NCBI GenBank assembly: GCA_020199775.1
Contig: JAIVJZ010000006.1
Span: 167,971-231,970 of the forward strand
Direction of reading: 5' to 3'
Length of the DNA: 64,000 nucleotides
From: Acidobacteriota bacterium
GTDB taxonomy: Bacteria; Acidobacteriota; Blastocatellia; Pyrinomonadales; Pyrinomonadaceae
The notes below the pieces were generated by a model that saw only the letters and a program-made list of their open reading frames with translations, did not search any database and was not told where the DNA came from. Below, piece by piece: positions 47,076 through 55,140 of this stretch (the first letter of the stretch is position 1; every line of letters begins with the position of its first letter). Both the position numbers and the translations under genes were made by a program.

Positions 47076-47435
47076 ATGACCGGCGAAGAGATGGAGCGCG
47101 CTATCGAGTTCTTGCTGAAGAGTCAGGCAGACTTCTACGCGAGACAGGCGGCCTTTGACGCGAAATTCGAGGCGGAGCGAGAACAAACCAACCGACAAAT
47201 TCGCCAGCTGGCGGAGGGGCAGCAGGAGACGAAAGAGTTCCTCAACGAACTGAGTCAAATCGTCGCGCAGAACTCACGCGACATCGCGCAGAACTCGCAG
47301 CAAATCGGCCATCTGAGCGTGGTGCTGGAAAACGTCGTCGAGGTGCAGAACCGCAACAATGAAGAGATTGGCGCTTTGATCAAACTCGTCGGCGGGATAG
47401 TTGAAGGCAGGGGAAACGGGAAGTCCGTGAGTTGA
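47076..47435 (+). CDS. Small coiled-coil protein, MTGDE family member 2
   Basis: 119 aa, very strong AGGAGGTGGAG site 7 nt before ATG. Paralogue of 44836-45174: the same opening (MTGEEMERAIEFLLKSQADF), a longer middle coiled coil with NSRDIAQNSQQIGHLSVVL, and the same ending (EIGALIKLVGGIVEGR). Preceded by a terminator, so transcribed from its own promoter between 47043 and 47076 or read through. Function unknown. Confidence 0.75.
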   Translation: MTGEEMERAIEFLLKSQADFYARQAAFDAKFEAEREQTNRQIRQLAEGQQETKEFLNELSQIVAQNSRDIAQNSQQIGHLSVVLENVVEVQNRNNEEIGALIKLVGGIVEGRGNGKSVS

Positions 47436-47711
47436 AGATTTTACCCGTCGCCCGTGCAACTTTTCAGCCTGCTACGGCATCTGTTATTGCGCGCGTTTAT
47501 CCATATCATTTGCGTGAGTTCGCTTCAACCAGTCTCTCGTAAACAAGCAATCTCAAACATTCACTAAAGGGGCGACGATTTAAGCATCGCCCGCTCTGTT
47601 CAAGTCGCACTTCAGCCCCCACTTTTGCGGATACCTGTGCCTTCGCCCTCACCGGCGTCGCACGCCCTGTCCGCAACGCACTGCACCTTTACCCAAAGAA
47701 GGAGACAATTT

Positions 47712-48290
47712 ATGCGCCTTGTCAATAACGCCCGCCGTCGGCGCGGATGGAAAAGCATCCTGCTGACGACGAGTTTTCTATTCCTCTTTAGCGCGTGTAG
47801 CTCGCTTGCGTTCGCGCAGGATGCGCCCGCCTCTACGCCTGACTCAGACCCCACCGCCAATCAGGAAGTGACCGTGACCGACATACTGAAACTGAAAGGC
47901 CGCGTGCTCGGCGAAGGCTCGAACGCGAGAGCGGTCGGCCAGCATAAAGTGGCAAGCTACCGCGTCGAAGAAGTGACGCTCCCGCGTATGCAGGACGTTA
48001 AGATCAAGGGCGAGACGCGTTCGGTCGGCAAAGCTTTCCGCCTGACGATCAAAGGCGGCCCGTTCCCCGTCCGCGCCATGCCGGCCGTCATCTGGTTAGA
48101 CGAAACGGCCATCGGCTACGGCATCGAGAACGAAGACCTCAACGAGATCACCGTCATCACCTACGACGAATCCACGCTCACCGAAGGCGCAACGATCTAC
48201 CTTTCCTACGGAGACAAGCAGAACAAAGAAGACCGCACCGCGTTGCCGGAGAAGTTGAAACTCAACGGCGCCAAGGGAGGTAATCAGTAA
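47712..48290 (+). CDS. Exported beta-rich protein of unknown function
   Basis: 192 aa from ATG 47712 (AAGGAGA 8-10 nt upstream). Signal peptide with a possible lipobox (LFLFSACSSLAFAQ); cleavage after AFAQ is also likely. The mature part is beta-rich and conserved in tone (GEGSNARAVGQHKVASYRVE; RTVGKAFRLTIKGGPFPVRA-like; EDLNEITVITYDESTLTEGA). It abuts the next exported hydrolase gene by 2 nt, so the two are likely co-expressed and possibly partners at the surface. Confidence 0.65.
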   Translation: MRLVNNARRRRGWKSILLTTSFLFLFSACSSLAFAQDAPASTPDSDPTANQEVTVTDILKLKGRVLGEGSNARAVGQHKVASYRVEEVTLPRMQDVKIKGETRSVGKAFRLTIKGGPFPVRAMPAVIWLDETAIGYGIENEDLNEITVITYDESTLTEGATIYLSYGDKQNKEDRTALPEKLKLNGAKGGNQ

Positions 48291-48292
48291 TA

Positions 48293-50044
48293 ATGAAAAC
48301 CTTACGAATCAATCACCTCATCGCTTTTGCTTTCCTCATGTTTCTGAGCGTCACGGCGGGCGTTAGCCCCGCGAGCGCGCAGACCCCTGACCCCGGCACG
48401 ACCGGCCCCAACGCCGTGACGCGCGAAGAGTACAACTACGGCGATTCGGTTTTCCAGCCCTCCGGCTTCCCGATTGCGGTCGAAGTGCGCGCCTCCATCC
48501 ACTATCCGACGACTCTCGGCAACGGGCCTTATCCGGTCATCGTCTTCATGCACGGACGCCACGCCACCTGTTACCGCAACACGACCGCCGCGCTGCGCTG
48601 GCCGTGCCGCTCGACCGAACAACCGATCCCCAGTTTTCAGGGCTACGACTACATCGCGCAGACGCTCGCCAGCAACGGCTACGTCGTCGTCTCCGTCAGC
48701 GCGAACGGCATCAACGCCTACGATAACAACGTGAACGACCTCGGCATGCAGGCGCGCGCCGAACTTATTCAGCACCATCTCGGCCGCCTGAACACCTTCA
48801 ACACGACGGGCGCCACGCCCTTCGGCACGAAGTTCGTCGGCAAACTCAATCTCGCCAAGGTCGGCACGATGGGACACTCGCGCGGCGGCGAAGGCGTCGT
48901 CAAGCATTACGTCCATAACGCCTCGCTCGGCTCGCCCTACACGATCAAGGCCGTGCTCCCGCTCGCGCCCGTGGACTTCAACCGCCCGGTCGTCAACAAC
49001 GCCGCGCTCGAAGTCATCCTGCCTTATTGCGACGGCGACGTGAGCGATAATCAGGGCGTCCACTTCTACGACGACGCGCGCTACAACGTCGCGGGCGACA
49101 CCGGAGCCAAGCACACCGTGCAGGTGATGGGCGCGAACCACAACTTCTACAACACGATCTGGACGCCGGGCATGTTCCCCGCCGGCACGGCCGACGACTG
49201 GGGCTACGTCACCAATGGCTCGACCGACGGCCACTGCGGCACGGGCACGACCAGCAAGCGTCTGACGAGCGCGCAGCAGCGCGGCACGGGCTTGGCTTAC
49301 CTGTCGGCCTTCATGCGCGCCTACGTCGGCGGCGAGACGCAGTTCCTGCCGATCCTGACGGGCGACGCGCCGCCCCCGGCCTCCGCCCAGACGACGAACC
49401 TTCACGTCTCCTATCACGCGCCGAGCACGGCCACGAAGCGTCTCGACGTGAACCGCCTGCTCACCGCGACCAACCTGACGACGAACACTCTGGGCGGCGC
49501 GACCACGCAGAGCGGTCTCACCCCGCACGACCTCTGCGGCGGCGACTCTCCGCAGCCGCAACACTGCCTGCCCTCGACGCAATCCACCTCGCGGCAGCCG
49601 CACACCGTCGCCAGCGCGCGTTCGACCCTGCGCGGCCTGAGCCAACTCCGCACCGGCTGGGGCGCGTTCGGCTCGACCTACACGAACGACCTGCCGCTCG
49701 GCGCGCGCGACGTGAGCGGCTTCCAGGCCGTCCAGTTCCGCGTCAGCGTCAACTTCAGCGACACGCGCAACGCCTCGAACATCCCGCAGAACTTCAGCAT
49801 CGTCCTGACGGACGGCGCGGGCGCGACCTCAAACGTGCGCGTCGGCGACGTGTCGGGCGCGCTCTTCTACCCGCCGGGAACGGTCGGCCCCGTCCCGAAG
49901 GTCTTACTGAACACCGTGCGCGTCCCGCTCACGTCGTTCACGGGTATCAACCTGACGGACATACGCTCCGTCAAATTCAACTTCGACCAGACCGGACAGG
50001 GCGCGCTCCTGATCTCCGATCTGGCCTTCGCCTCCGCCCCCTAA
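48293..50044 (+). CDS. Secreted alpha/beta hydrolase (esterase-like)
   Basis: 583 aa. Signal peptide (AFLMFLSVTAGVSPASAQ). The hydrolase core has the oxyanion strand YPVIVFMHGRHATCY, the nucleophile elbow GTMGHSRGGEGVV (Ser196), an acid in LPYCDGDVSDNQGVHFYDD, and His in VMGANHNFYNTIW. The C-terminal ~200 residues form a second beta-rich domain (FQAVQFRVSVNFSDTRNASN; VPLTSFTGINLTDIRSVKF) resembling a carbohydrate-binding jelly-roll. Substrate unknown. A terminator follows the stop. Confidence 0.85.
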   Translation: MKTLRINHLIAFAFLMFLSVTAGVSPASAQTPDPGTTGPNAVTREEYNYGDSVFQPSGFPIAVEVRASIHYPTTLGNGPYPVIVFMHGRHATCYRNTTAALRWPCRSTEQPIPSFQGYDYIAQTLASNGYVVVSVSANGINAYDNNVNDLGMQARAELIQHHLGRLNTFNTTGATPFGTKFVGKLNLAKVGTMGHSRGGEGVVKHYVHNASLGSPYTIKAVLPLAPVDFNRPVVNNAALEVILPYCDGDVSDNQGVHFYDDARYNVAGDTGAKHTVQVMGANHNFYNTIWTPGMFPAGTADDWGYVTNGSTDGHCGTGTTSKRLTSAQQRGTGLAYLSAFMRAYVGGETQFLPILTGDAPPPASAQTTNLHVSYHAPSTATKRLDVNRLLTATNLTTNTLGGATTQSGLTPHDLCGGDSPQPQHCLPSTQSTSRQPHTVASARSTLRGLSQLRTGWGAFGSTYTNDLPLGARDVSGFQAVQFRVSVNFSDTRNASNIPQNFSIVLTDGAGATSNVRVGDVSGALFYPPGTVGPVPKVLLNTVRVPLTSFTGINLTDIRSVKFNFDQTGQGALLISDLAFASAP

Positions 50045-50067
50045 GCGGCACAAGCGACTAACATGAC

Positions 50068-50106
50068 AAGAGGCGATGGAGTGAAAATCTCCATCGCCTC
50101 TTTTTT
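50068..50106 (+). terminator. Rho-independent terminator
   Basis: Perfect 13-bp stem AAGAGGCGATGGA (50068-50080) / TCCATCGCCTCTT (50090-50102) followed by TTTT. It ends the exported hydrolase transcript. Confidence 0.9.
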
Positions 50107-50109
50107 CGT

Positions 50110-50484
50110 CTATCTGCTGCCCGCCGCGAGCAGCCGCCGGATGGTATCCAGGAGCAGGTGCAAATCGTGAGGCTTCCTGAGAAATGCGTCCGCGCCCATG
50201 CGCTGCGCTTCCTCTGCATAGTCTTCGATTGAAAACAACAGAATTTGAAGACCTTTCCGGTGCGTCAACTGACGCGCGTACCGCACCAGTTCGATTCCCC
50301 TCAAGTATTGTAGTTCGTTATTCACGATGAGCAAGTCATAGGGTTGCTCGCCGTGCAGTAAAGTTCGCGCCATTGTCGCGCTACGCAGGTGCTGGACGTT
50401 CCAGCCCGCCAGATCGAGTACATCACGCACGAGTTGCATGAGCATGAGATTGTTTTCGACGTAGAGGATCACCGGCTGCGGCAT
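50110..50484 (-). CDS. Stand-alone receiver domain without phosphoacceptor Asp
   Basis: 124 aa using ATG 50484 (GGAG 8 nt upstream); an upstream ATG at 50577 would add 31 unrelated residues. The CheY-like fold is clear: VILYVENNLMLMQLVRDVLD, LLIVNNELQYLRGIELV, LQILLFSIEDYAEEAQRMG, ADAFLRKPHDLHLLLDTI. The Asp expected at the end of beta-3 is Asn (LIVNN) and the acidic pair is VEN rather than VDD; Lys in RKP is kept. Such pseudo-receivers act without phosphorylation. Confidence 0.8.
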   Translation of the reverse strand: MPQPVILYVENNLMLMQLVRDVLDLAGWNVQHLRSATMARTLLHGEQPYDLLIVNNELQYLRGIELVRYARQLTHRKGLQILLFSIEDYAEEAQRMGADAFLRKPHDLHLLLDTIRRLLAAGSR

Positions 50485-50695
50485 GATTGTGCTCCGTTGC
50501 TGGCACGGCAGGGTGCGTTTGAGTAAGGGATCAAGTATGAGCATGAAGCGAGTTCTGCTAAGATGGCGCCCGTTCAAGGTTTGAAAATCCGCGACGGTCG
50601 CATGCGTAGCTCACCTCAACCTCAAGCGAGTGATGAGCATCGCCGTTGAGTCTGGCAGGCCAACTCTCTCGGCGAACTCGATACGCAACGATATT

Positions 50696-50715
50696 CTACC
50701 TACAGTTATAGGTAG
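50696..50715. promoter_or_regulatory. Candidate autoregulatory operator of the XRE gene
   Basis: Perfect palindrome CTACCTA-6 nt-TAGGTAG located 48 nt before the XRE start codon. It is well placed to be bound by the XRE repressor encoded downstream (inference). Confidence 0.5.
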
Positions 50716-50763
50716 AGGCAAGCCGGAATGCGCTAAGTCAAATTCATCGGGAGGTAACTCCTG

Positions 50764-51078
50764 ATGGGCTTCGCGCGTCCGCGCCCTAAGCGTCTAGCCG
50801 AAAAGCTGCTACAGATTCGGAACGCTCTCGGCCTGTCTCAAATGGATTTGTGGAGGCGTTTGGGAGTTGAGGAAGAGATTTCACACAAGCTCATCTCAAA
50901 GTATGAACTAGACCAGAATGAGCCGCCGCTCAAGGTTCTCCTCCAATACGCACGCATCGCAGGCGTACACATGGAAGACATCGTTGACGACGAACTCGAC
51001 TTACCCGACAATCTCCCCGGCAACGTCAGGCATGTAGTCATCAGGCGCAAATCTACCCGGAACACAAAACCTAACTGA
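50764..51078 (+). CDS. XRE family transcriptional regulator of the defence module
   Basis: 104 aa. The helix-turn-helix spans residues ~10-65: AEKLLQIRNALGLSQMDLWR and HKLISKYELDQNEPPLKVLL, the classic XRE pattern. A strong GGGAGGT site lies upstream. One nucleotide separates its stop from the ATPase ATG, so it heads a three-gene operon and probably represses it. The region is A+T-richer than its surroundings. Confidence 0.85.
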   Translation: MGFARPRPKRLAEKLLQIRNALGLSQMDLWRRLGVEEEISHKLISKYELDQNEPPLKVLLQYARIAGVHMEDIVDDELDLPDNLPGNVRHVVIRRKSTRNTKPN

Positions 51079-51079
51079 G

Positions 51080-52465
51080 ATGGTGAAAGTTAAATCAGAC
51101 GTGGAGTCAACTAGTGGTACAAGCCGGAAGTCCGCTAGGGGTCATACGTATTTCCTGTCGCTTACTATTGAGAATGTGCGCTGCTTCGGCCCACAACAGA
51201 CACTTGATTTGTCGAACGGCAAAGGTCGCCCCGCCCAATGGACTATTATTTTAGGTGAGAATGGCATCGGGAAGACTACACTCCTCCAAAGCTTGGTTGC
51301 GCTCACTCCTGTTTTCGGAACTATGTTCAGCCTTGTTCCCAGAGGTTACGATCCCTTTGCTGGAGTAAAGATTGTTCAAATGCCCGATTGGAACCCGTTC
51401 AGATATTCGGATGAGTCCATGACTCGCATCTCAGCAGTATTTTGTGGCGGCATTAAATTAGCTGAAGACGATACCTGTAAAAAACTTGCTGATTTTGTGT
51501 TGGCAGGCAGCAGCGTCTATGGTTGGGATGATATTACATTTTTAGACCTTAAAGAGGGTGTCGGAAACATGGCTTGCTATGCTTACGGCGCGTCAAGACG
51601 TATGGGAGAAACATCTCTTTCAAAGGAAAGTGAAACCATCCCTTACAATAGCTTATTCTCGGGTAATGTCGAACTTCTAAACGCTGAGGAGTGGCTGCTC
51701 CAAACTGATTATGCTTCTTACGCCGCGAAAGATGCTTCTACGCGGAAACAAGCTGAAACGCAACGCGATGAAATTAAGAACGTACTGATAAAGCTTCTTC
51801 CAGATGTAGAAGATATTAGGGTCGCACAACACGGAGAGAAGCAGTTAAAACTGGGTGTAGAAGTGAAAACGCCCTACGGATGGGTTTCGATTAAAGACCT
51901 TAGCTTGGGCTACAAGACGCTGATTGCCTGGATGGTGGATTTCGCAAGCGGCATGTTTAACCACTACTCGGATAGTTCTGACCCGCTTGCCGAGCCTGCG
52001 GTGGTGTTGGTGGATGAGATTGATCTGCATCTGCACCCGAAGTGGCAGCGCACGTTGATGAGTTATTTGAGTGAGCGTTTTCCGAATACGCAGTTCATCG
52101 CGACGGCGCACAGCCCGCTTGTGGTGCAGGCCGCTTCCGATGCCAATGTCGTGCTGTTGCGGCGTGAGGGCGATCACGTCGTCATTGACAACAACGTGAA
52201 AGACATCCACGGGTGGCGCGTGGATCAAATTCTGACGAGCGATTTGTTCGGGCTGGAAAGCGCGCGACCGCCGCAGCTAGATTCGCTGCTTGCGGAGCGG
52301 ACGAAGATTCTTTCCAAGAGCAGGCTGACGAAGAAGGACAAGGCGCGGCTGGAAGAGATCGAGGCTGGGATCGGCGCGCTGCCGACGGGCGAGACGCCGG
52401 AGGACATGGAAGCGATGGACGTGATTCGTCGCGCCGCCGAACACCTCAAAACACAGGGATTCTGA
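51080..52465 (+). CDS. AAA/ABC-type ATPase of a Septu-like defence system (PtuA-like)
   Basis: 461 aa. RecF/SMC-type nucleotide-binding halves without a long coiled coil: TIENVRCFGPQQTLDL, Walker A GENGIGKTTLLQS (Lys65), YAYGASRRMGE, signature-like SIKDLSLGYKTLIAWMVD, Walker B VVLVDEIDLHLHP (Asp312/Glu313), H-loop FIATAHSPLVVQA. A charged helical tail follows (KDKARLEEIEAGIGALP). This ATPase type partners an HNH nuclease (52473) in Septu, some retrons and related modules. Base composition changes inside the gene: A+T-richer before ~51,985, GC-rich afterwards. Confidence 0.87.
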   Translation: MVKVKSDVESTSGTSRKSARGHTYFLSLTIENVRCFGPQQTLDLSNGKGRPAQWTIILGENGIGKTTLLQSLVALTPVFGTMFSLVPRGYDPFAGVKIVQMPDWNPFRYSDESMTRISAVFCGGIKLAEDDTCKKLADFVLAGSSVYGWDDITFLDLKEGVGNMACYAYGASRRMGETSLSKESETIPYNSLFSGNVELLNAEEWLLQTDYASYAAKDASTRKQAETQRDEIKNVLIKLLPDVEDIRVAQHGEKQLKLGVEVKTPYGWVSIKDLSLGYKTLIAWMVDFASGMFNHYSDSSDPLAEPAVVLVDEIDLHLHPKWQRTLMSYLSERFPNTQFIATAHSPLVVQAASDANVVLLRREGDHVVIDNNVKDIHGWRVDQILTSDLFGLESARPPQLDSLLAERTKILSKSRLTKKDKARLEEIEAGIGALPTGETPEDMEAMDVIRRAAEHLKTQGF

Positions 52466-52472
52466 GCCTCAC

Positions 52473-53216
52473 ATGATTCGTGTCAACAAACCTCACGACG
52501 CGCCCGCCATCTTAAACACCAAAGGCAAGGCCAAGCGGCGCGAACACGTCGCCGCCTATAATCGCGGCGAGAGGACGTTCAGTTTTGATGCGAAGATATA
52601 CGGGCACAAGACCGTCAAGGAAGCCTTGATCAAGGCGCAGCACGATAAGTGTTTTCTGTGTGAATCCAAAATCACGCACATCTCGCACGGAGACGTGGAG
52701 CACTTTCGTCCTAAAGCCGCCTACCGCCAGAGCGCGAGCGACACGCTGCACACCGGCTACTACTGGCTCGCTTACGAATGGAGTAACCTGTTTCTGGCCT
52801 GCCAACTGTGTAATCAAGTCTTCAAGAAAAATCTCTTTCCACTTTCCAATCCGACTGCAAGAGCCACATCGCATAAGAAGCCTCTGAGCAGGGAAAAACC
52901 TCTCTACCTCGATCCGTCGGTTGATGACCCGGAACAGCACATCTCGTTCAGGAGGGAAGTGCCCTTCCCAATTAACGGCAGTGAGCGCGGGAAAGCCACT
53001 ATCACAGATTTGGGATTGACACGTCCCAAGCTGAACGAGAAACGTTTTGAACACTATAGACTTCTGCAATCGCTTTATGACTTGGCGTGCATGAATCCTC
53101 CTACACCGGAGAGCGACAGGGCACAAGCTTTACTCGATAGGGCAGTATTAGATTCAGCCGAGTACGCCGGTATGTCGCGCGCCGCCATCAAGGCGAGCTT
53201 CAAGTTAGTAGCGTAA
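52473..53216 (+). CDS. HNH endonuclease of a Septu-like system (PtuB-like)
   Basis: 247 aa, 7 nt after the ATPase. HNH core with zinc Cys pairs: KCFLCESKITHISHGDVEHF (Cys60/Cys63, catalytic His77 in VEHFRPK) and FLACQLCNQVFKKNLFPL (Cys110/Cys113). The following WLAYEWSNLFLA and LSREKPLYLDPSVDDPEQHI patterns match the PtuB/retron HNH group. In Septu, the ATPase-HNH complex degrades phage nucleic acid on infection. Here it is presumably held inactive by the ATPase (known behaviour of the family). No reverse transcriptase or msr/msd is seen, so this is not a retron. Confidence 0.87.
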   Translation: MIRVNKPHDAPAILNTKGKAKRREHVAAYNRGERTFSFDAKIYGHKTVKEALIKAQHDKCFLCESKITHISHGDVEHFRPKAAYRQSASDTLHTGYYWLAYEWSNLFLACQLCNQVFKKNLFPLSNPTARATSHKKPLSREKPLYLDPSVDDPEQHISFRREVPFPINGSERGKATITDLGLTRPKLNEKRFEHYRLLQSLYDLACMNPPTPESDRAQALLDRAVLDSAEYAGMSRAAIKASFKLVA

Positions 53217-53254
53217 GCTAACCAACTCACCCGTCCCTCATTCCAAAACAACTT

Positions 53255-53833
53255 CTATTCGATTGATTTGAGCATTAGGAGGCCGTCGCCGCCGTTGGAG
53301 TAGTAGCGGGGGAGGCGTTGGGTGACGGTGTAGCCGAGGCTGCGGTAGAGGCTCTGCGCGCCGCTGTTGACGGAGCGGACTTCGAGGCGGATGGTGCGGA
53401 CGTGGCGGCGTTGGAAATTCTCTTCGACGCGCATGAGCATGCGTTCGGCGATGCGGCGGCGGCGGTGTTCGGGGGCGACGCCGAGCGTCGTGATGTGGCC
53501 GGTGTGCTGCGGCTCGACGAGCCCGACGATGAAGCCGACCATGAGGCCGTCGGGCGTGACGGCGCGGTAGGCGACCGATTCGGGCGAGTTCAGCAGGTAC
53601 TCAAAGGTTTCGCGGCTGTAGGCTTCGCCGTCCACGAAGCAGCGTTGGTCGAGTCGCCAGCACTCGTCGAGTTGAGAGATGGTGAGAGGTCGGATGTCGT
53701 AACGCTCCTCGGGGATCGCGGCGGCTTCCGGCGCGTCGGTCAACGCCCCGGCGCGCTCCACGGCGTCGCCGTTCGAGCCCGCTTCCTCCGGCGTCGAAAA
53801 CAGGCGCGAGCGAATTTTTTTCAGCACAGCCAT
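53255..53833 (-). CDS. rimI: GNAT acetyltransferase, RimI-like
   Basis: 192 aa, with a ~40-residue N-terminal extension before the GNAT core. IRPLTISQLDECWRLDQRCF, SRETFEYLLNSPESVAYRAV and the acetyl-CoA loop THITTLGVAPEHRRRRIAER-type segment (GHITTLGVAPEHRRRRIAER) are followed by LEVRSVNSGAQSLYRSLGY. RimI acetylates the N-terminal residue of ribosomal protein S18; many acidobacterial RimI-like proteins have other targets. Ends converging on the HNH gene. Confidence 0.8.
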   Translation of the reverse strand: MAVLKKIRSRLFSTPEEAGSNGDAVERAGALTDAPEAAAIPEERYDIRPLTISQLDECWRLDQRCFVDGEAYSRETFEYLLNSPESVAYRAVTPDGLMVGFIVGLVEPQHTGHITTLGVAPEHRRRRIAERMLMRVEENFQRRHVRTIRLEVRSVNSGAQSLYRSLGYTVTQRLPRYYSNGGDGLLMLKSIE

Positions 53834-53837
53834 AACA

Positions 53838-53930
53838 AGTAAATCGTAAATCGTGAATCATAAATAGTAAATGGCGAATGTCGCGGCGGCTTGTTTTTTC
53901 TATTCACGATTTACGATTTACGATTTATTA
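53838..53930. repeat. Heptamer-type intergenic inverted repeat, GTGAATC family (B3)
   Basis: GTAAATC/GTAAATC/GTGAATC on the left pairs with GATTTACGATTTACGATTT on the right, apex with AAATAG...CTATT. The right arm overlaps the queA stop codon. Confidence 0.9.
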
Positions 53931-55013
53931 GACGATGAGCATGCAATCGCCGTAGCTGTAGAAGCGGTAGCGCGCGGCGACGGCGTGGCGGTAGGCGTCG
54001 AGCGTGAGTTCGCGCCCGGCGAAGGAGGCGACGAGGACGAGCAGGGATGAGCGCGGGAGGTGGAAATTGGTGACGAGCGCGTCCACGATCTTAAACTTGT
54101 AGCCGGGCGTAATGGTGAGGGTGGTTGAGCGCGCGCAGGGCATGAGTTCGCTCTGGCCTTCACGGGCGGCGGATTCGAGGGCGCGCACGGTGGTCGTGCC
54201 GACGGCGACGATGCGCGCGCCGCGCGCACGCGCCTCGTTGAGCGTGGCGGCCGCTTCCGGCGTGATCTCGTAATGCTCCGCGGCGACCGCGTGCTGGCCG
54301 AGGTCGCTCGCGCGCACGGGCGCGAACGTGCCGTAGCCGACGTGCAGGGTGATCTCCGTGACGGAGACGCCGCGCGCGCGCAAGTGTTCGAGGACGCGGG
54401 GCGTGAAGTGGAGTCCGGCAGTCGGGGCGGCGATTGCGCCGCGACGCGCGGCGTAGATCGTCTGATAGCGTTCGCGGTCTTCCTCAAGTTGCGCCTGCGC
54501 CGCGCCCGACGCGTTCGTCGCATCCGTCACATCCGTCATATGCGCGCGTTTGATGTAGGGCGGGAGCGGCACCCGGCCAAACTCTTCGAGCAACGCGTCG
54601 AAGTCGCCCGCGCAGTCGAACCTGACGGTGCGGCGGCCTTCGTCGCCCGCGTCAATGATTTCGGCGCGCAGCCGCCCGTCGCCGAAAGATATTTGTCGGC
54701 CGCGCGCGAGACGGCGCGCGGGGCGCGCGAGCGCGTCCCACACGCACGGGGCGCGCTCCTCTATGAGAAACAGTTCGACCCGGCCGCCCGAAGGCTCGCG
54801 CCGCCCGGCGAGGCGCGCAGGGAAGACGCGCGTGTTGTTGACGACCAGATGATCGCCCGCGCGCAACTCCGTGGGCAACTCCGCGAAGGAACTGTCGCGC
54901 CACGCCGCCCGCGCGCGATCCAGCACGAGCATTCGCGAAGCGTCGCGCTCGGCGAGCGGCTCTTGCGCGATCAACTCTTCGGGGAGTTCGTAGTCGAATT
55001 CGGAAATCAGCAT
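53928..55013 (-). CDS. queA: tRNA preQ1-34 S-adenosylmethionine ribosyltransferase-isomerase QueA
   Basis: 361 aa, full length. Conserved start MLISEFDYELPEELIAQEPL, then SRMLVLDR, DHLVVNNTRVFPARL, YAARRGAIAAPTAGLHFTPR, ITLHVGYGTFAPVR and the C-terminal TNFHLPRSSLLVLVASFAGR. It transfers the ribosyl group of SAM to preQ1 in tRNA wobble position 34, the penultimate queuosine step. An extra ~14-residue insertion (HMTDVTDATNASGAAQAQ) sits in the middle. Preceded by a long AAAGGGC-type repeat. Confidence 0.95.
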   Translation of the reverse strand: MLISEFDYELPEELIAQEPLAERDASRMLVLDRARAAWRDSSFAELPTELRAGDHLVVNNTRVFPARLAGRREPSGGRVELFLIEERAPCVWDALARPARRLARGRQISFGDGRLRAEIIDAGDEGRRTVRFDCAGDFDALLEEFGRVPLPPYIKRAHMTDVTDATNASGAAQAQLEEDRERYQTIYAARRGAIAAPTAGLHFTPRVLEHLRARGVSVTEITLHVGYGTFAPVRASDLGQHAVAAEHYEITPEAAATLNEARARGARIVAVGTTTVRALESAAREGQSELMPCARSTTLTITPGYKFKIVDALVTNFHLPRSSLLVLVASFAGRELTLDAYRHAVAARYRFYSYGDCMLIV

Positions 55014-55023
55014 CGCGAAAAAT

Positions 55024-55140
55024 ACTTAAAGGGCAAAGGGGAAGGGGTAAAGGTGAAAGGGAAGGCAACCATTAAACCAACGCCGCACCTCCGCATTTTC
55101 TTTCCCCTTTCCCTTTGCCCTTTAACCCTTCCCCTTGCTT
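55024..55140. repeat. Heptamer-type intergenic inverted repeat, AAAGGGC family (E)
   Basis: Left units AAAGGGC, AAAGGGG, AAGGGGT, AAAGGTG, AAAGGGA; right arm CTTTCCC CTTTCCC TTTGCCC TTTAACC CTTCCCC. Same 7-nt period as other families but a different sequence. It fills the queA-yihY gap. Confidence 0.85.

Noticed and set aside
51080..53216. Retron effector module
   Set aside because: No reverse transcriptase or msr/msd-like structured RNA next to the ATPase-HNH pair; Septu-like is the better fit.
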